Assembly: GCF_003597395.2 (NCBI RefSeq)
Contig: NC_133777.1
Location: forward strand, 6,752,042 to 6,816,041
From: Chelonoidis abingdonii
Taxonomy: Eukaryota; Chordata; Testudines; Testudinidae
Reading direction: 5' to 3'
Length of the DNA: 64,000 bases
Position numbers and translations under genes: made by a program. Below the pieces are notes generated by a model. That model was given only the letters and a program-made list of their open reading frames with translations. It was not told the origin of the DNA and did no database searches. Shown here piece by piece: positions 53,201-60,682 of the stretch. Every line of letters begins with the position of its first letter. The first letter of the stretch is position 1.

Positions 53201-56200
53201 GCTAGCAAGTCAAAAACTGTCTACAGAATCTCTCTCCCCATTAATGGCAGTTTTAGCTAGTTCTCAGCAACTTGGAACCACTGCCTTCAGCATCTACATG
53301 CACGATCCAATTTATCCTTGCAAATTGTAAAGTGAGACTTCTCTTGCACAGAAATCTGGCCTATTCCAATCAAAACGGCAAGTGCTTCTGTGGTGTTCAG
53401 GATCTTCATATCATTATTATGTCAGTTACTGAGCAAACTGCATCTCTGCTCCCTCTTGGTTCGGTCAAGTGCACCCTGGCCTCAACCCTCTAGCCATCTC
53501 CTGTCTCTGGGTGAAATCACATGATTCTCCCACTCTCAGACTGGGCCTAGTTTACCAGCCGTTTTACCATCATCCACACAGGGATCCTGGTAGAACTAAC
53601 TTCCCTGAGCCTCTTCCTTGGAGCTTTGCTCTGTCACGTTGTCTCCCCAGCTTAGTGACCTCTTCCTGGACAGCCCTTGGCAACTCACCCCCTTCATTTC
53701 CTCCAAAGGCTCTATTTAGTGTTTAGTCTCCCTGCCTGACAGAACAGCTGTGCCACTTCAGCTTAGAGCCTGCAACATGCCAGTGTTTTACAAGTGCATG
53801 CTGGGGTGTTCTTATTTAGGTCTATTGCGTTACTTTCCTGTTTGCTTTTTCCACAGCCCCTCTGTTAAGTTAGATCCATACAGTCCAACAGGAACGTCTA
53901 AGAGCCCAGTGTACAAGAACTTTCCCTCACTGACCAGTTATACGCAGCATCAATACAACAGTTACATCCAAGTATCCATAACATTGTTACGGCTCAGATC
54001 CACGTCCGTAACCATTACAAAGCAGGAGATGGTGGTTTTTATCATAAAGTGGGATAGCTCAGTGGTTTGAGCATTGGCCTGCTAAACCCAGGGGTGTGAG
54101 TTCAATCCTTGAGGGGGCAATTTGGGGATTTAGTTGGGGTTGGTCCTGCTTTGAATAGGGGGTTGGACTAGATGAGCTCCTGAGATCCCTTCCAACTCTG
54201 ATATTCTATGACTCCGTGGCTGTCTTCCTACCTATTCATAAACAATGAAGAGAGTCCTCTTTAGGCAAACTACCTTAGTAAGATTCGTGGAGACTCTCCT
54301 GTGGAAGAAACATTTTGGTATAATTTACTTTTGACTCTGAAGATTTATCCTCAATTTGGTCATTCTGGTTCATGTTCTCTCTGGAAGGACTGATCAAACT
54401 GGCTTCATTTGCCTGTGGGAAGACTGCAGTATTTGAGCCCCTTTGTTATGCTTGTTACTAACCGTAGACAATGGTTAATGTCCATTTAAAAAAAAAAACG
54501 TGGGGGGTGGGAGGACATGGTTCTGAAGTTCAGTATTTCAAAATGTAATCCATATCCAATATTCTATCCTCGAAAATGTTACGTGATCCAGATTAGAGCC
54601 ATCAGTCTGGATTGATGGCTTTAATATGTAATCAAAAAGTTCTCATATCTGGTCACATTCTCCATAATCTTTTGTTTTGGTTTTGTTAGCCTCACTGTTC
54701 ATAATTGACCTTTAAGTGTTGCTTTATTTGCGTGCTATTTGTATTTTGTTGCTTTTTCAGTGCATCTCACAGCTTATTTTGTGGTTTTTTTTGTTTTGAT
54801 TTTTTCCATCTTATTTCTGGCATTTTCCATCATTCTGTGGCCATGATTGTGGATGTATTTTGGTTTTGCCTGCCTGTCTCTTGCTGCACTCCATAGATCC
54901 CCGTTGCACAGTCCTCTGTCATGGATGACATTGAGGAGTGGCTCAGTACCGACTTGGTGAGACTTGACTTTTTATATTTTGTTTTTTATGTAGGAAGTAG
55001 CACTTGTGCATATGCATAACTTTTAATGCAAAGTATTGGTGCTCCTCTGTGGGAGGGAATGACACCGTATAAAGCATATCTTTGGGTCCTTTCCCCAGGG
55101 CAGGAAATCAGTAAGTACATGGACTTATAGTTGCTATTTATAGTCACCTCATCCAAAACATGTTTCTGAGCTGCTGTTGTATTTTCACGTCTCCATTCTC
55201 AGTGTCACAGAGGTGGTATGATTGTCAGGAATTTGGATTTAAGGAGCCCAATTAAGGAGAGCATTTAAGCACATGCTGAAGTCCACCTTTATTTAACACC
55301 GTATTTAAGCACATGCTTAAGGCCTATTGAAGTCATTGGGATTTAAGCACATGCTTAATTTTAAATCTATGCTCAAAAGCTATGCTGAATACCTGGACTG
55401 CTGAATCGGGGCCTAGGTTCTTTACAGTTAAACAGTAAATCTTACCTGTCTCCATTTAAATTGGTTTGACAGCAGTGGCACACTTTCAAGGACTTTTAAA
55501 TGTCTGTTCTCTGCCCCTGCACTCCTCTTCTTTTGGCTAGTGTCATTTTACAATCTTGAAACTTCACTGAGGGAGGAAGGGGAGAGTTTCTCTGCTGATT
55601 TTTGCTTTTCCCTTATTTCGACAAATGTTTAGTTCAGCCTCCTGTTCCCCAGTTCAAGGGAGCACAAAGTACATGACTAGGCCTTTTCACGGAATACTTC
55701 AGGGAAGTAACATCAGTACAGCTAGGTTGATGGACACGGTAGAGCAAACAATAGCGTTATACACCAAGCCTTGGCTACGTGCTCATTAAAAAAAACTTCT
55801 GTACAATAGAATGATGCTTACACCTTACATGCTGCTTGATCTTCAAAGCATTAGTCTTCCCAAAACCCTGGTAAGGCAGGTGGTATTCCCGTTTTACAGA
55901 TGGGGAAAGTGAGGTAGAGCAGTTACTCCTCACTTCCAAAGGAGACTAGATTTGTGGGGGGGGTTAAAATACTTGATAGTATCATTTTATTTTTTCATGT
56001 GGTAATTATTTGAAAATTATGCCACCTAGTTAGGATTTATTACAGTTTCCTTATTTAATAATGGTGAATTCTCAGATCCTGGTGAAACACGTGCTAGATG
56101 GTCTAAAGGTAAAAATGTACGAAACTTGTGGCATGTTAACCATTGCTACTTCTCCTGGCAACAGACTAGCTCCCTATCATTTTATTTCAGCCTGCCCATC

Positions 56201-59200
56201 TTATTTTTGTCTTCGTGGCGTCACATGCTTTACAATCAGCCTTTTTCCCTCCCTCAATCATGAATTCTAAATCCAAAATGAACCATCCATTTTATTCAGG
56301 AAAAATATTGTCCCTAAACACTTCATGGGGGGGCAGGGGTGTCTACCTCATTTGATTAAGCTTTTAAATACGATGCAATATTAACGAAAGCCTCAGCCAT
56401 GATGTCCTAAAGGAATTGTAAAGAGGTGAGGTGGCATCTCCTGTAGTTATTCAGTTTTGTATCAGGTTATGGCTTCTCTTGGTAAGAAAAGGCCTGCTCT
56501 CTTGGAAGTGGAGATGGCGGTGATTAACTGACTGTCACTCAGATCTAATGGGGAGTTCACTGATAATGGATGTCACCAATAATCAATAGCGCCATCATTT
56601 GGACTATTTCTCTTGCTCTGCAACACAGAGAAGTACTGGGTCGTTCATCTGCCTCCTGACATGAGCACCATGTGACTCATCTAGGTCATCGTGTTCCAGT
56701 AGTAACTGTGGTTAAATAAAGGGACAGAGGCAATGAATGGTTTGGGTTACTTGTAAACATGCTTAGGGTGAAACTGAAAGCAAAGTGAAGTACGTACGTT
56801 CATACTTGTTTCTTTGTCCCAACTGCAGAAAGGAGAAGAACTGGAAGAAGGCGTGACAAGTGAAGGTAAGCAGGGAAGCCTCTGGCTTTCAGAGCTGTCT
56901 CAGTCCAGTGCTTTTGAGTAGAATATCCATCTTGCTCTCTTCTGATACAATCACCCAGCAGAGATCCTCTTCCAATCCATCAAACTCATGGTAGCTGATG
57001 TTCCATAGTGCATCCTTCTGGAGCATCTTCCCTGAAATGGGAAGTGGTGGAGAATTTCAAGAGGGAACTACAAAAAAAACCCACCTGTTTGTGCTGGTTA
57101 CCATAGTAGTTTTCTGTGCTTCACATCGTCTTCACTGTAGCTATGTAGTGCCTCCTGTAGCAACATATGAGACACTGAACTCCCTAAGCACTTTGAAATG
57201 ATTGTCCCCTGTTTATATCAGCATGGGATGTCTCCAGGACTCTTTTTCTCTCGCCCACCCTGCCTCCTGGTGGAAGGAACTGAATTTTCTCTTCCTTTTC
57301 ATCTCACCACCTTCCCCTTTTATTTCAAATCTCCCCTCTGCTGATCTGACTGCCATGTGGCAGCTCCCTGGCAGATGAGCCTAACATTGTATATTTATCC
57401 TTCTTGCCCCTAGTGATCAGACACCTTGAGCAGCTTTTATTAGTTACTTTTAGAGAAGTGGATTAATCAAGAGCTGTGTAAACATCCCACATGATCATCT
57501 TAAAACGAGCTTCTAAAAGTGTTAAATCAAGAGCCCAGAAAGCTCCTATTTTTAGCCTCAGTAACAGAAAAAATACTTCTGCAAAAGCAGCCGCACTGGC
57601 TTTGAGGAGCAGGAGAAGGCAGGCAGACAGCAGGGTAAATCCAAACAAGAGAGCAATCTTTAAAAATAAATAAATAAAAATGCAGTAGTCATATCTGAGC
57701 AGCAAGACATGTTGGGGCATATTCTGTTGGCTCTGTGGGGGTAGATGCCATGCGTCCAGGGTATTAACTAGTTAATCCTGATGTAAACAGTCCATCTGAT
57801 TTCGGAACTTCAGTGAGACACCATAGTTAATGTATAGGTCGAGGGTTAATGAAGCATGCCCTGGCATGTCATAAAGCTGTAACGAGCAACGCACTATATA
57901 GTGCTCAACAAAAAACAAGCCCAAGAAAATGTCCTTCAACTTTCAACTCTTTCCCCCTCACTGCAATTTTTCCACTTTCCCTGGACATGCCCCACTTGTA
58001 CTGTGTGTTCCCAGACGTTGTTCCTGCCCAACATGCCCGTACGCGATGCTCTGAAACCAATCATGGCACATGATTTGCCCATGTGCTTTGCTTAGCAATT
58101 GTGTGTGTGAGACAGAGAGCAAAGCTCACTTAAGGGATTCTAAACTCTGTAAGAAGGGTGTAAAAATATTGACAGGCAGGACTCAGATACCATCCACTGG
58201 CGTGTGGGAAATGATCATTCATAGATTCATAGACTCATAGACTTAAGGTCAGAAGGGACCGTTATGGTCATCTAGTCTGACCTCCTGCACAACACAGGCC
58301 ACAGAATCTCACCCACCCACTCCTGTATCAACCCCCTAACCTATATCTGAGCTACTGAAGTCCTCAAATCATGGTTTAAAGACTTCAAGGTGCAGAGAAT
58401 CCTCCAGCAAGTGACCCGTGCCCCATTCCTCCCCCTTTCCCCACCCACAAGAATAGCACTTGATGGTATTTCTCCCTATGTTTGGGATCACACCCTTGAC
58501 TGGCATTTGAGTTTTGATCCACTCTGCTGTCTAAACTGTATTACTGGGAGGCTTCTTTCTAAGGCTGTCTGTACCCTCGTGAGGAAGCCATGCTTGTGTC
58601 TACAAAAGGCTGGCCCAGGGGATTGACAGTGGGGCAGAGAATGGGTTATCAGCATAAGGCTCGTAACCCCATATTGACAGCGTTCCCCCTCCCATGTAGC
58701 AAGGTGGGAGGAGGTCATTCCAAAGTGGAAAAAATTGAGACCCACTGGTACAGAGCCTTTCACTTTTGTCAGTGGTTCAAATCTATCCCAGATTGTCCGT
58801 GACCATAGTTATCTGTTACCATCAGATTGTTGTACCGGGGGCCTTGTGTGAAATGAGTTTGGGTCTCTGTGCTAGTTCTGATAGTGGATTCTCTGGCATG
58901 GATACCTGTGCTCTGGGAACTGGATTAGCTGCTCACTTTGTTAGCAAGCTCAGCAAAGGGATGAGAGGTTTTGATGGCCCACGGAGATAACTCTTATCCC
59001 TTGCGGGGTCAAGGATGGAACACACTGGGGCAGGGGGCAGCATGAGGAAGCTTTCAGTGATACTGCCTATGCTCTGCCTGTCCCGTGCATACCTAGAGAA
59101 CAGTCAGTGCACTGCTAGATTCATGCAGAGGACAATCCCTAGTTCAACCTTAACTCTGATTCTTCTCAATGTTTTTTGCGTTGCAGAGTTTGACAGATTT

Positions 59201-59335
59201 TTAGAAGAACGAGCCAAAGCTGCCGAGACGGTCCCAAATTTACCTTCTCCTCCGCTGGAGGCCCCCACCCCTCCTACGAATCCTTCAGGCAGGAAGAAGC
59301 AGGAGCGCTCAGAGGATGCCCTCTTCGCACTGTAA
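23204..59335 (+). CDS. TOM1L2: TOM1L2, target of Myb1-like 2, endosomal VHS-GAT adaptor (exons 2-15; exon 1 outside window)
   Basis: This entry spans 14 coding exons, each listed separately. TOM1-family proteins are cytosolic adaptors on early endosomes: they bind ubiquitinated cargo and Tollip through the GAT domain, clathrin through the tail, and myosin VI through a C-terminal motif. Numbering assumes 18 residues from exon 1. VHS runs about 20-152 (exons 2-5; [20 protein letters not shown] and the Trp-Ala-Asp-Ala-Phe helix are visible). A Ser/Pro/Gln-rich linker is in exon 6, GAT about 220-307 ([17 protein letters not shown], then [16 protein letters not shown]), LIDLG about 330-334, IEEWL about 437-441, and [10 protein letters not shown] starts at 459. 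The protein ends in DALFAL. All introns are GT-AG and in frame, so this looks like a functional gene and not a pseudogene. The tail wording ([24 protein letters not shown]) and the lengths fit TOM1L2 better than TOM1 or TOM1L1. The paralogue call rests on remembered sequences. Confidence 0.97.
23289..24075 (+). other. TOM1L2: TOM1L2 intron 2
   Basis: A 787-bp phase-2 intron. A tRNA-like phrase (GGTGGTGCAGTGGGTTAATG, near 23370) is too weak to call a SINE. Nothing else was recognised. Confidence 0.9.
24076..24154 (+). CDS. TOM1L2: TOM1L2 exon 3 (VHS)
   Basis: Acceptor CTCCTTCAG and donor GTGAGT. It completes G46 and encodes P47-T72 ([20 protein letters not shown], then VMLALT), ending in phase 0. 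The basic [12 protein letters not shown] stretch is characteristic of TOM1/TOM1L2 VHS domains. Confidence 0.96.
24155..26307 (+). other. TOM1L2: TOM1L2 intron 3
   Basis: A phase-0 intron of about 2.15 kb. It holds one CR1 fragment at its start; from about 24620 to the acceptor I see no recognisable element. Confidence 0.9.
24180..24610 (+). mobile_element. CR1 LINE internal fragment (ORF2)
   Basis: ACTATTTAAAAACACCATAA, AGAGGCTCAAACTAAATGTA and AAAGAATTTGAAGAGCAACT belong to the CR1 ORF2 part upstream of the reverse transcriptase. It ends in TACATCAGAAACAGGAAGCC. It is broken by stops and by a C-rich insertion at 24384-24400. Confidence 0.8.
26308..26457 (+). CDS. TOM1L2: TOM1L2 exon 4 (VHS core)
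   Basis: Acceptor CTTGTGTAG and donor GTATGC. It encodes V73-Q122, 50 complete codons, phase 0 at both ends. It contains [20 protein letters not shown] and the loop [20 protein letters not shown], the best conserved part of the VHS superhelix. Confidence 0.97.
26690..26960 (+). repeat. MIR-type SINE, degraded
   Basis: GGTGACCTATATTCTGTTTC, CTCACTGTGTGAGGTTAGAA and TTCATTTCCCTGTCTGAAAA, then TGGGACT, follow the MIR order. An AT-rich stretch is inserted in the middle. Confidence 0.6.
28425..28860 (-). mobile_element. CR1 LINE fragment, reverse orientation
   Basis: CTGATGGTGGGAAACCTTTT and TCTAATTTCTAGCCTAACTT, then CCTCTCTGAAGATGTTAGTT and AGTATTCCAGCTGAGTTCTT, are reverse-strand CR1 segments. 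Neither the terminal ATTCTATG repeat nor the 5' end is present. Confidence 0.75.
29216..29232. repeat. A17 homopolymer
   Basis: Uninterrupted A run after CTTCACC. It is not clearly attached to a SINE body. Confidence 0.85.
30650..30784 (+). CDS. TOM1L2: TOM1L2 exon 5 (end of VHS)
   Basis: Acceptor TTGTTTTCCAG and donor GTAAGC. It encodes A123-R167, 45 codons, phase 0 at both ends. [20 protein letters not shown] is the closing VHS helix; [20 protein letters not shown] leads into the linker. Confidence 0.97.
30785..31904 (+). other. TOM1L2: TOM1L2 intron 5
   Basis: A 1.12-kb phase-0 intron. It holds one short degenerate repeat near 31315-31405; nothing else was recognised. Confidence 0.9.
31315..31405. 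repeat. Degenerate amniote repeat of unassigned class
   Basis: TTTCAAAGGTGCTAAGCAAC, CTCCCGTTGACTTTGTGTG and CAGTACCTTTGACAATCAGG. The order is typical of a widespread bird/turtle repeat with CTCCCATTGACTTCAATGGG in its centre. Related pieces occur near 50000 and 63213. Confidence 0.5.
31905..32063 (+). CDS. TOM1L2: TOM1L2 exon 6 (VHS-GAT linker)
   Basis: Acceptor CTGGTGTAACAG and donor GTACTA. It encodes S168-Q220, 53 codons, phase 0 at both ends. The exon is rich in Ser, Pro, Gln and Thr, with low-complexity SSYSSPSP, and ends in GPITANSEQ just before the GAT domain. This is the part most diverged from the human sequence I remember, as expected for a disordered linker. Confidence 0.95.
32064..33931 (+). 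other. TOM1L2: TOM1L2 intron 6
   Basis: A 1.87-kb phase-0 intron with a reverse MIR and a GC-richer block at 33200-33540. That block contains chance open frames on both strands but no recognisable domain. Confidence 0.9.
32690..32875 (-). repeat. MIR-type SINE, reverse orientation
   Basis: GGAGGCACAGAGAGACTAAA, CAACTTGGCCAAGCTCACAA and CAGAACTGGGAACTGAA are the reverse complement of MIR landmarks. Confidence 0.8.
33932..34048 (+). CDS. TOM1L2: TOM1L2 exon 7 (GAT helix 1)
   Basis: Acceptor CCCCAAAAACAG and donor GTAAGT. It encodes I221-Q259, 39 codons, phase 0 at both ends. [20 protein letters not shown] and [19 protein letters not shown] form the first GAT helix and the acidic turn after it. 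The polypyrimidine tract is interrupted by an A run next to the AG. Confidence 0.96.
34425..34640 (+). mobile_element. CR1 LINE 3' end
   Basis: CTTCATCACTTGAAATCTTT, TTCTAAAAGGTACTCTAGCT and TCATAATGGCCCTTCTGGAT match the CR1 3' UTR order. The terminal repeat is degraded. Confidence 0.75.
34900..34913. repeat. C14 homopolymer
   Basis: Uninterrupted C run in GGATG-C14-AAGTGG. It is likely length-variable; the opposite strand is a G run. Confidence 0.9.
36717..36850 (+). CDS. TOM1L2: TOM1L2 exon 8 (GAT helices 2 and 3)
   Basis: Acceptor TTATTTCCTTAG. It encodes E260-E303 plus two bases of R304. [20 protein letters not shown] and [18 protein letters not shown] are the helices that bind ubiquitin and Tollip in family members. 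The donor is GAG|GTGCGA, a poorer match to consensus than the other exons. Read-through into intron 8 stays open for about 30 codons before a TGA at 36939. Confidence 0.96.
38163..38289 (+). mobile_element. Short interspersed repeat with 11-bp target duplications
   Basis: TCAGAGGGGTAGCCATGTTA and TCCTGTGGCACCTTATAGAC, then TCGTGGGTGAATACCCACTT and CGTCAGATGCA, form a repeat I know to be abundant in turtles. TGTTAGTTTAA flanks it exactly at 38152-38162 and 38290-38300. There is no poly(A) tail and no clear pol III box, so its class is uncertain. Confidence 0.85.
38485..39872 (+). mobile_element. CR1 LINE, 5'-truncated, with degenerate reverse-transcriptase region
   Basis: GAAATCATGCCTCGCTAATC and CAGAAAGCCTTTGACAAGG (RT core), then GTCTGTACTGGGACCAGTCC, GATGATACAAACTTACTCAA, and the frame [11 protein letters not shown] near 39176. 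It ends GGCCATTCTTATATTCTTAG. About 1.39 kb, the longest CR1 in the window. Multiple frameshifts; inactive. Confidence 0.93.
40644..40692 (+). CDS. TOM1L2: TOM1L2 exon 9 (end of GAT, 49-nt exon)
   Basis: Acceptor TTTTATAACAG and donor GTAAGT. The first base completes R304; the rest encodes F305-G320 ([16 protein letters not shown]). It is a short exon but is framed exactly by both neighbours, and FERYRSGR is a family hallmark. Confidence 0.95.
40693..41215 (+). other. TOM1L2: TOM1L2 intron 9
   Basis: A 523-bp phase-0 intron, the shortest of the gene in this window. No repeat was recognised. Confidence 0.9.
41216..41339 (+). CDS. TOM1L2: TOM1L2 exon 10 (tail, clathrin-box-like motif)
   Basis: Acceptor CTGTCCCAACAG and donor GTAAGT. 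It encodes V321-L361 plus one base of D362. [20 protein letters not shown] carries an LIDLG motif resembling a clathrin box, which in TOM1-type tails is linked to clathrin binding. SSLSSQ-type sequence followed by LAGL closes the exon. Confidence 0.96.
41522..41695 (+). repeat. MIR-type SINE, with tRNA-like head
   Basis: TTGTCCAGTGGTTAGAAAAG is the head; then TCTGTAACCTTGGACTATTC, CACTTAACCTCTGTGCTTCC and TTTTCCTATCTGTAAAGCCA, and a degraded tail. Confidence 0.85.
42090..42742 (+). mobile_element. CR1 LINE 3' part
   Basis: TTAGCAGATGACACAAATGT, ATGGCCAAATGTAAAGTCAT and GGAATACTGTGTCCAGTTCT (ORF2 end), then CAATTTTTAAATCGAGATTG and the terminus CTGTGAATCTATGAAA. There are internal deletions between 42490 and 42530. 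Confidence 0.9.
43315..43432 (+). CDS. TOM1L2: TOM1L2 exon 11 (tail)
   Basis: Acceptor TTGTTGCTGTAG and donor GTAAAT. It completes D362, encodes L363-K400 and the first two bases of S401. [14 protein letters not shown] and [19 protein letters not shown] match the conserved FDMFA-TRG-SLA block shared by TOM1 and TOM1L2. Confidence 0.96.
43819..44093. mobile_element. Palindromic MITE with TTA duplications (PIF/Harbinger-like)
   Basis: TTA at 43816-43818 and 44094-44096 flanks termini GGGTAAGTCTGTACTGCAGT and the inverse of TAATTGCAGTGTAGACATGC. Inner arms CTGGCCCATGCC and GGCACGGGCCAG are complementary, as are internal GCCTGGAGCCC/GGGCTC blocks. A 3-bp TTA target and short imperfect inverted ends suit PIF/Harbinger MITEs. 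It has no coding capacity. Confidence 0.75.
45440..45840 (+). mobile_element. Degenerate non-LTR retrotransposon fragment (L2/CR1-like)
   Basis: CCCTCCACTGGCTCCCCCTT, AAACTTCTTGTCACTATCTT and TTTGGAATGCCCTTTCTGAG follow the order of an RT C-terminal region (LHWLPV... then WN-LP) seen in L2/CR1-clade elements. It is too decayed for firm family assignment. Confidence 0.45.
46193..46268 (+). CDS. TOM1L2: TOM1L2 exon 12 (tail)
   Basis: Acceptor CTTTGTTTCAG and donor GTACGT. It completes S401 and encodes V402-G426 ([20 protein letters not shown], then QNTGG), ending in phase 0. The following intron, 8.6 kb, is the longest fully contained in the window. Confidence 0.94.
47888..47940. mobile_element. 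Possible hAT (Charlie-like) terminus
   Basis: CAGTCGTTCTCAAATGGTGG then TCCATGG resembles the CAGTGGTTCTCAAA end of Charlie-type hAT elements. The opposite terminus was not located. Confidence 0.35.
49985..50095. repeat. Degenerate amniote repeat of unassigned class
   Basis: GGGGCTGGGTATCCAATTCC, TACTGAAATTCAGTGGGGC and GGGCATTTGAAGATCCAAGC have the same block order as the piece at 31315. Diverged. Confidence 0.35.
51365..51480. mobile_element. Possible decayed hAT MITE related to the one at 61468
   Basis: GGGGGCACCAGGCAGGAATA, then GCATTTGCTTAGTCTGC, and the end CTAGCGCTGGCTCTG resemble CTAGAGCCGGCCCTG. No target duplication; 5' end unclear. Confidence 0.35.
54050..54212 (+). mobile_element. 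tRNA-derived turtle SINE with intact A and B boxes
   Basis: The head has A box TAGCTCAGTGG (54055-54065) and B box GTTCAATCC (54100-54108), 45 bp apart measured start to start, as in tRNA genes. The body follows (GGGATTTAGTTGGGGTTGGT), then the CR1-like tail GGGGGTTGGACTAGATGAGC and CCCTTCCAACTCTGATATTC, then TATGA. The tail explains mobilisation by CR1-type LINE machinery. It is not a functional tRNA because no acceptor-stem partner is present. Confidence 0.92.
54897..54956 (+). CDS. TOM1L2: TOM1L2 exon 13 (IEEWL motif)
   Basis: Acceptor CTGCACTCCATAG and donor GTGAGA. It encodes I427-L446, 20 codons, phase 0 at both ends ([20 protein letters not shown]). The equivalent IEQWL stretch of TOM1 lies in the region reported to bind the myosin VI cargo domain; I infer the same role here. 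Confidence 0.95.
55250..55420. repeat. Three-copy TTAAGCACATGCTTAA array
   Basis: TTTAAGCACATGCT occurs near 55263, 55303 and 55342, spaced about 39-40 bp. Each copy is itself nearly palindromic. It ends in CTGCTGAATCGGGGCCTAGG, a phrase common at the edge of an ancient amniote repeat. Confidence 0.7.
55810..55935 (-). repeat. MIR-type SINE, reverse orientation
   Basis: GGTATTCCCGTTTTACAGAT and GGGGAAAGTGAGGTAGAGCA are the reverse complement of the MIR core. Confidence 0.75.
56829..56865 (+). CDS. TOM1L2: TOM1L2 exon 14 (37-nt acidic microexon)
   Basis: Acceptor CCCAACTGCAG and donor GTAAGC. It encodes K447-E458 ([12 protein letters not shown]) plus one base of E459. It joins the IEEWL helix to the [10 protein letters not shown] helix. 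Skipping it would shift the frame, so it is probably constitutive in the tail-containing isoform. Confidence 0.94.
56866..59186 (+). other. TOM1L2: TOM1L2 intron 14
   Basis: A 2.32-kb phase-1 intron with one reverse CR1 end. 56870-58210 and 58430-59180 show no recognised element. Confidence 0.9.
58214..58425 (-). mobile_element. CR1 LINE 3' end, reverse orientation
   Basis: Terminal repeats CATTCATAGATTCATAGACT, then AGGTCAGAAGGGACCGTTAT, GGTCATCTAGTCTGACCTCC and TGCACAACACAGGCCACAGA. This is the best preserved CR1 3' terminus here and typical of turtle CR1 subfamilies. Confidence 0.93.
59187..59335 (+). CDS. TOM1L2: TOM1L2 terminal coding exon 15 with stop codon
   Basis: Acceptor TTTTTTGCGTTGCAG. 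It completes E459, encodes F460-L507 ([20 protein letters not shown], a Pro-rich spacer, [14 protein letters not shown]) and stops at TAA 59333-59335. The C-terminal LFAL is shared with TOM1. The exon continues into the 3' UTR without another splice site that I can identify. Confidence 0.96.
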
Positions 59336-59503
59336 AGAGCACTCCTGGCGACCATCCCCGTGCTCTGCAGAAGAATGTCTCTATACGGTCACATTGTCCT
59401 CTCACGGTTCTTGGCTAACCATGACCCCCTTGCCCTCCTGGTTTCATCAATTGCTTCTCTTGCTTATCTCTAAAACATCCTCCCCCCCACAGCTGACTTT
59501 TGT

Positions 59504-59509
59504 ATTAAA
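59504..59509 (+). promoter_or_regulatory. Candidate proximal poly(A) signal ATTAAA
   Basis: ATTAAA 169 bases after the stop codon. It is a common variant signal but can occur by chance. If used it would give a very short 3' UTR. Confidence 0.25.
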
Positions 59510-60682
59510 GGCCAGCTCTGCTCCTGCCAGAGCACAGTTCTCCAGCTTAACCTGCCCACCTCCCATTCCCATCCAAGCTGCATAAGAACAACTCTGAATG
59601 CCGAAAACCCCTTTAAAACGCATGAGTTTTTCTTTACCTTGTTGCTACGAAAGTGTAGAGAGAGTAGCCTTGCCTTTGACTTACATAGGGACCATCCCCT
59701 TCTGCAGTTACGTGCTTCCGAATAGGCGGGTCTGAGTGTTAATCCGCGTGCAATTGACTGAAACGGAATGGAAATGTATTTGAATTTTAGATACAAATGT
59801 CAAGCTATCAGCTTCTAATAGGTTTAGACAGCAAAGAACAACAGCTTTTCCCTTTCAGTATGTGCTTCACAAGTTAAATTTTGCCCCCTGCCCCCAAATC
59901 TCCTAGTTTCGCATGGTGGTTGCTTTTCTCCACTCTGTGGTGCTTCCAGTGTGTAGTCTCTCGGGGTTTTTTTTCTCTGCATTTATTTAAGCTTGCTCTG
60001 ATTTGAAAGCAATTTGTTAGCTTTGTCCAGGAGAGCCATGACTAGGAAAATGCTGGGATAAATGGCTATTGTAACACTAGATATCATATGAAGTATTTCA
60101 CTCATTGAGGGCGCTTTTCCCCTATAGTATTTTGTCTAGAATATGTGCCTTTTTGAAACCATTGCATTTCTCCCTAGCTGGAGAATACTTCTCCAGGAAT
60201 TAGGTCTGATGGTAAGCGGGCTCTGCCTTCATCTCCTCAGCTGTTTGAATAACATCCATGCAACTGGATGGGACTGAAAGCCGTAATGGGTGTGACTGGC
60301 CACACTGGAGGGGCATGTTTGCTAAATGTCCCTGGTATGCCCTGTAGCACTGGAGGGGTAAAAACAGAAATGTTGTTAGAGGTAGGTCATTAGAAAAAGG
60401 GGCCAGAGTTGTGATTTCTTGTAGGAGACTTCCTAGACAAATGGATACTGGGGGAAAGATTTGAACTGGCACTTCGGCTGTGCATATTGGAGAGGCAGTT
60501 CTTTATTTTCCTGCTAGAAGGTTTGGGCTTAAACACTGGCTGGCTGCGGTCCTATTGTATGTAATGTGAAATAGATGTGGGATGCCCTTAGCCATATCTG
60601 CCTCTTTAGTGCTAAGTGGTGCCTGTCCCCCCCGTTCTGCCTGCCTGCATGCTTGGATTCTGTTCCCTTTGTTCATCAGAGG

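Larger units (their letters stand above)
46269..54896 (+). other. TOM1L2: TOM1L2 intron 12
   Basis: An 8.63-kb phase-0 intron. It contains a possible hAT end (47888), degenerate repeats near 50000 and 51370, and a tRNA-SINE (54050). I recognise nothing in 46270-47880, 48200-49980, 50100-51350 and 51500-54040. The last of these, about 2.5 kb, is notably free of recognisable transposons. Confidence 0.9.
54957..56828 (+). other. TOM1L2: TOM1L2 intron 13
   Basis: A 1.87-kb phase-0 intron with a short array of TTTAAGCACATGCT motifs and a reverse MIR. 55940-56820 has no recognised element. Confidence 0.9.

Noticed and set aside
53857..53940. Possible cryptic exon in intron 12: CTTTTTCCACAG followed by an open frame reading [15 protein letters not shown]
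   Set aside because: After exon 12 the intron is phase 0, and joining here reads CCC CTC TGT TAA, an immediate stop. No good donor follows, and the family has no such exon.
54051..54120. Functional tRNA gene
   Set aside because: The A and B boxes are present, but the 3' acceptor arm is missing and the sequence runs into a SINE body and CR1-like tail.
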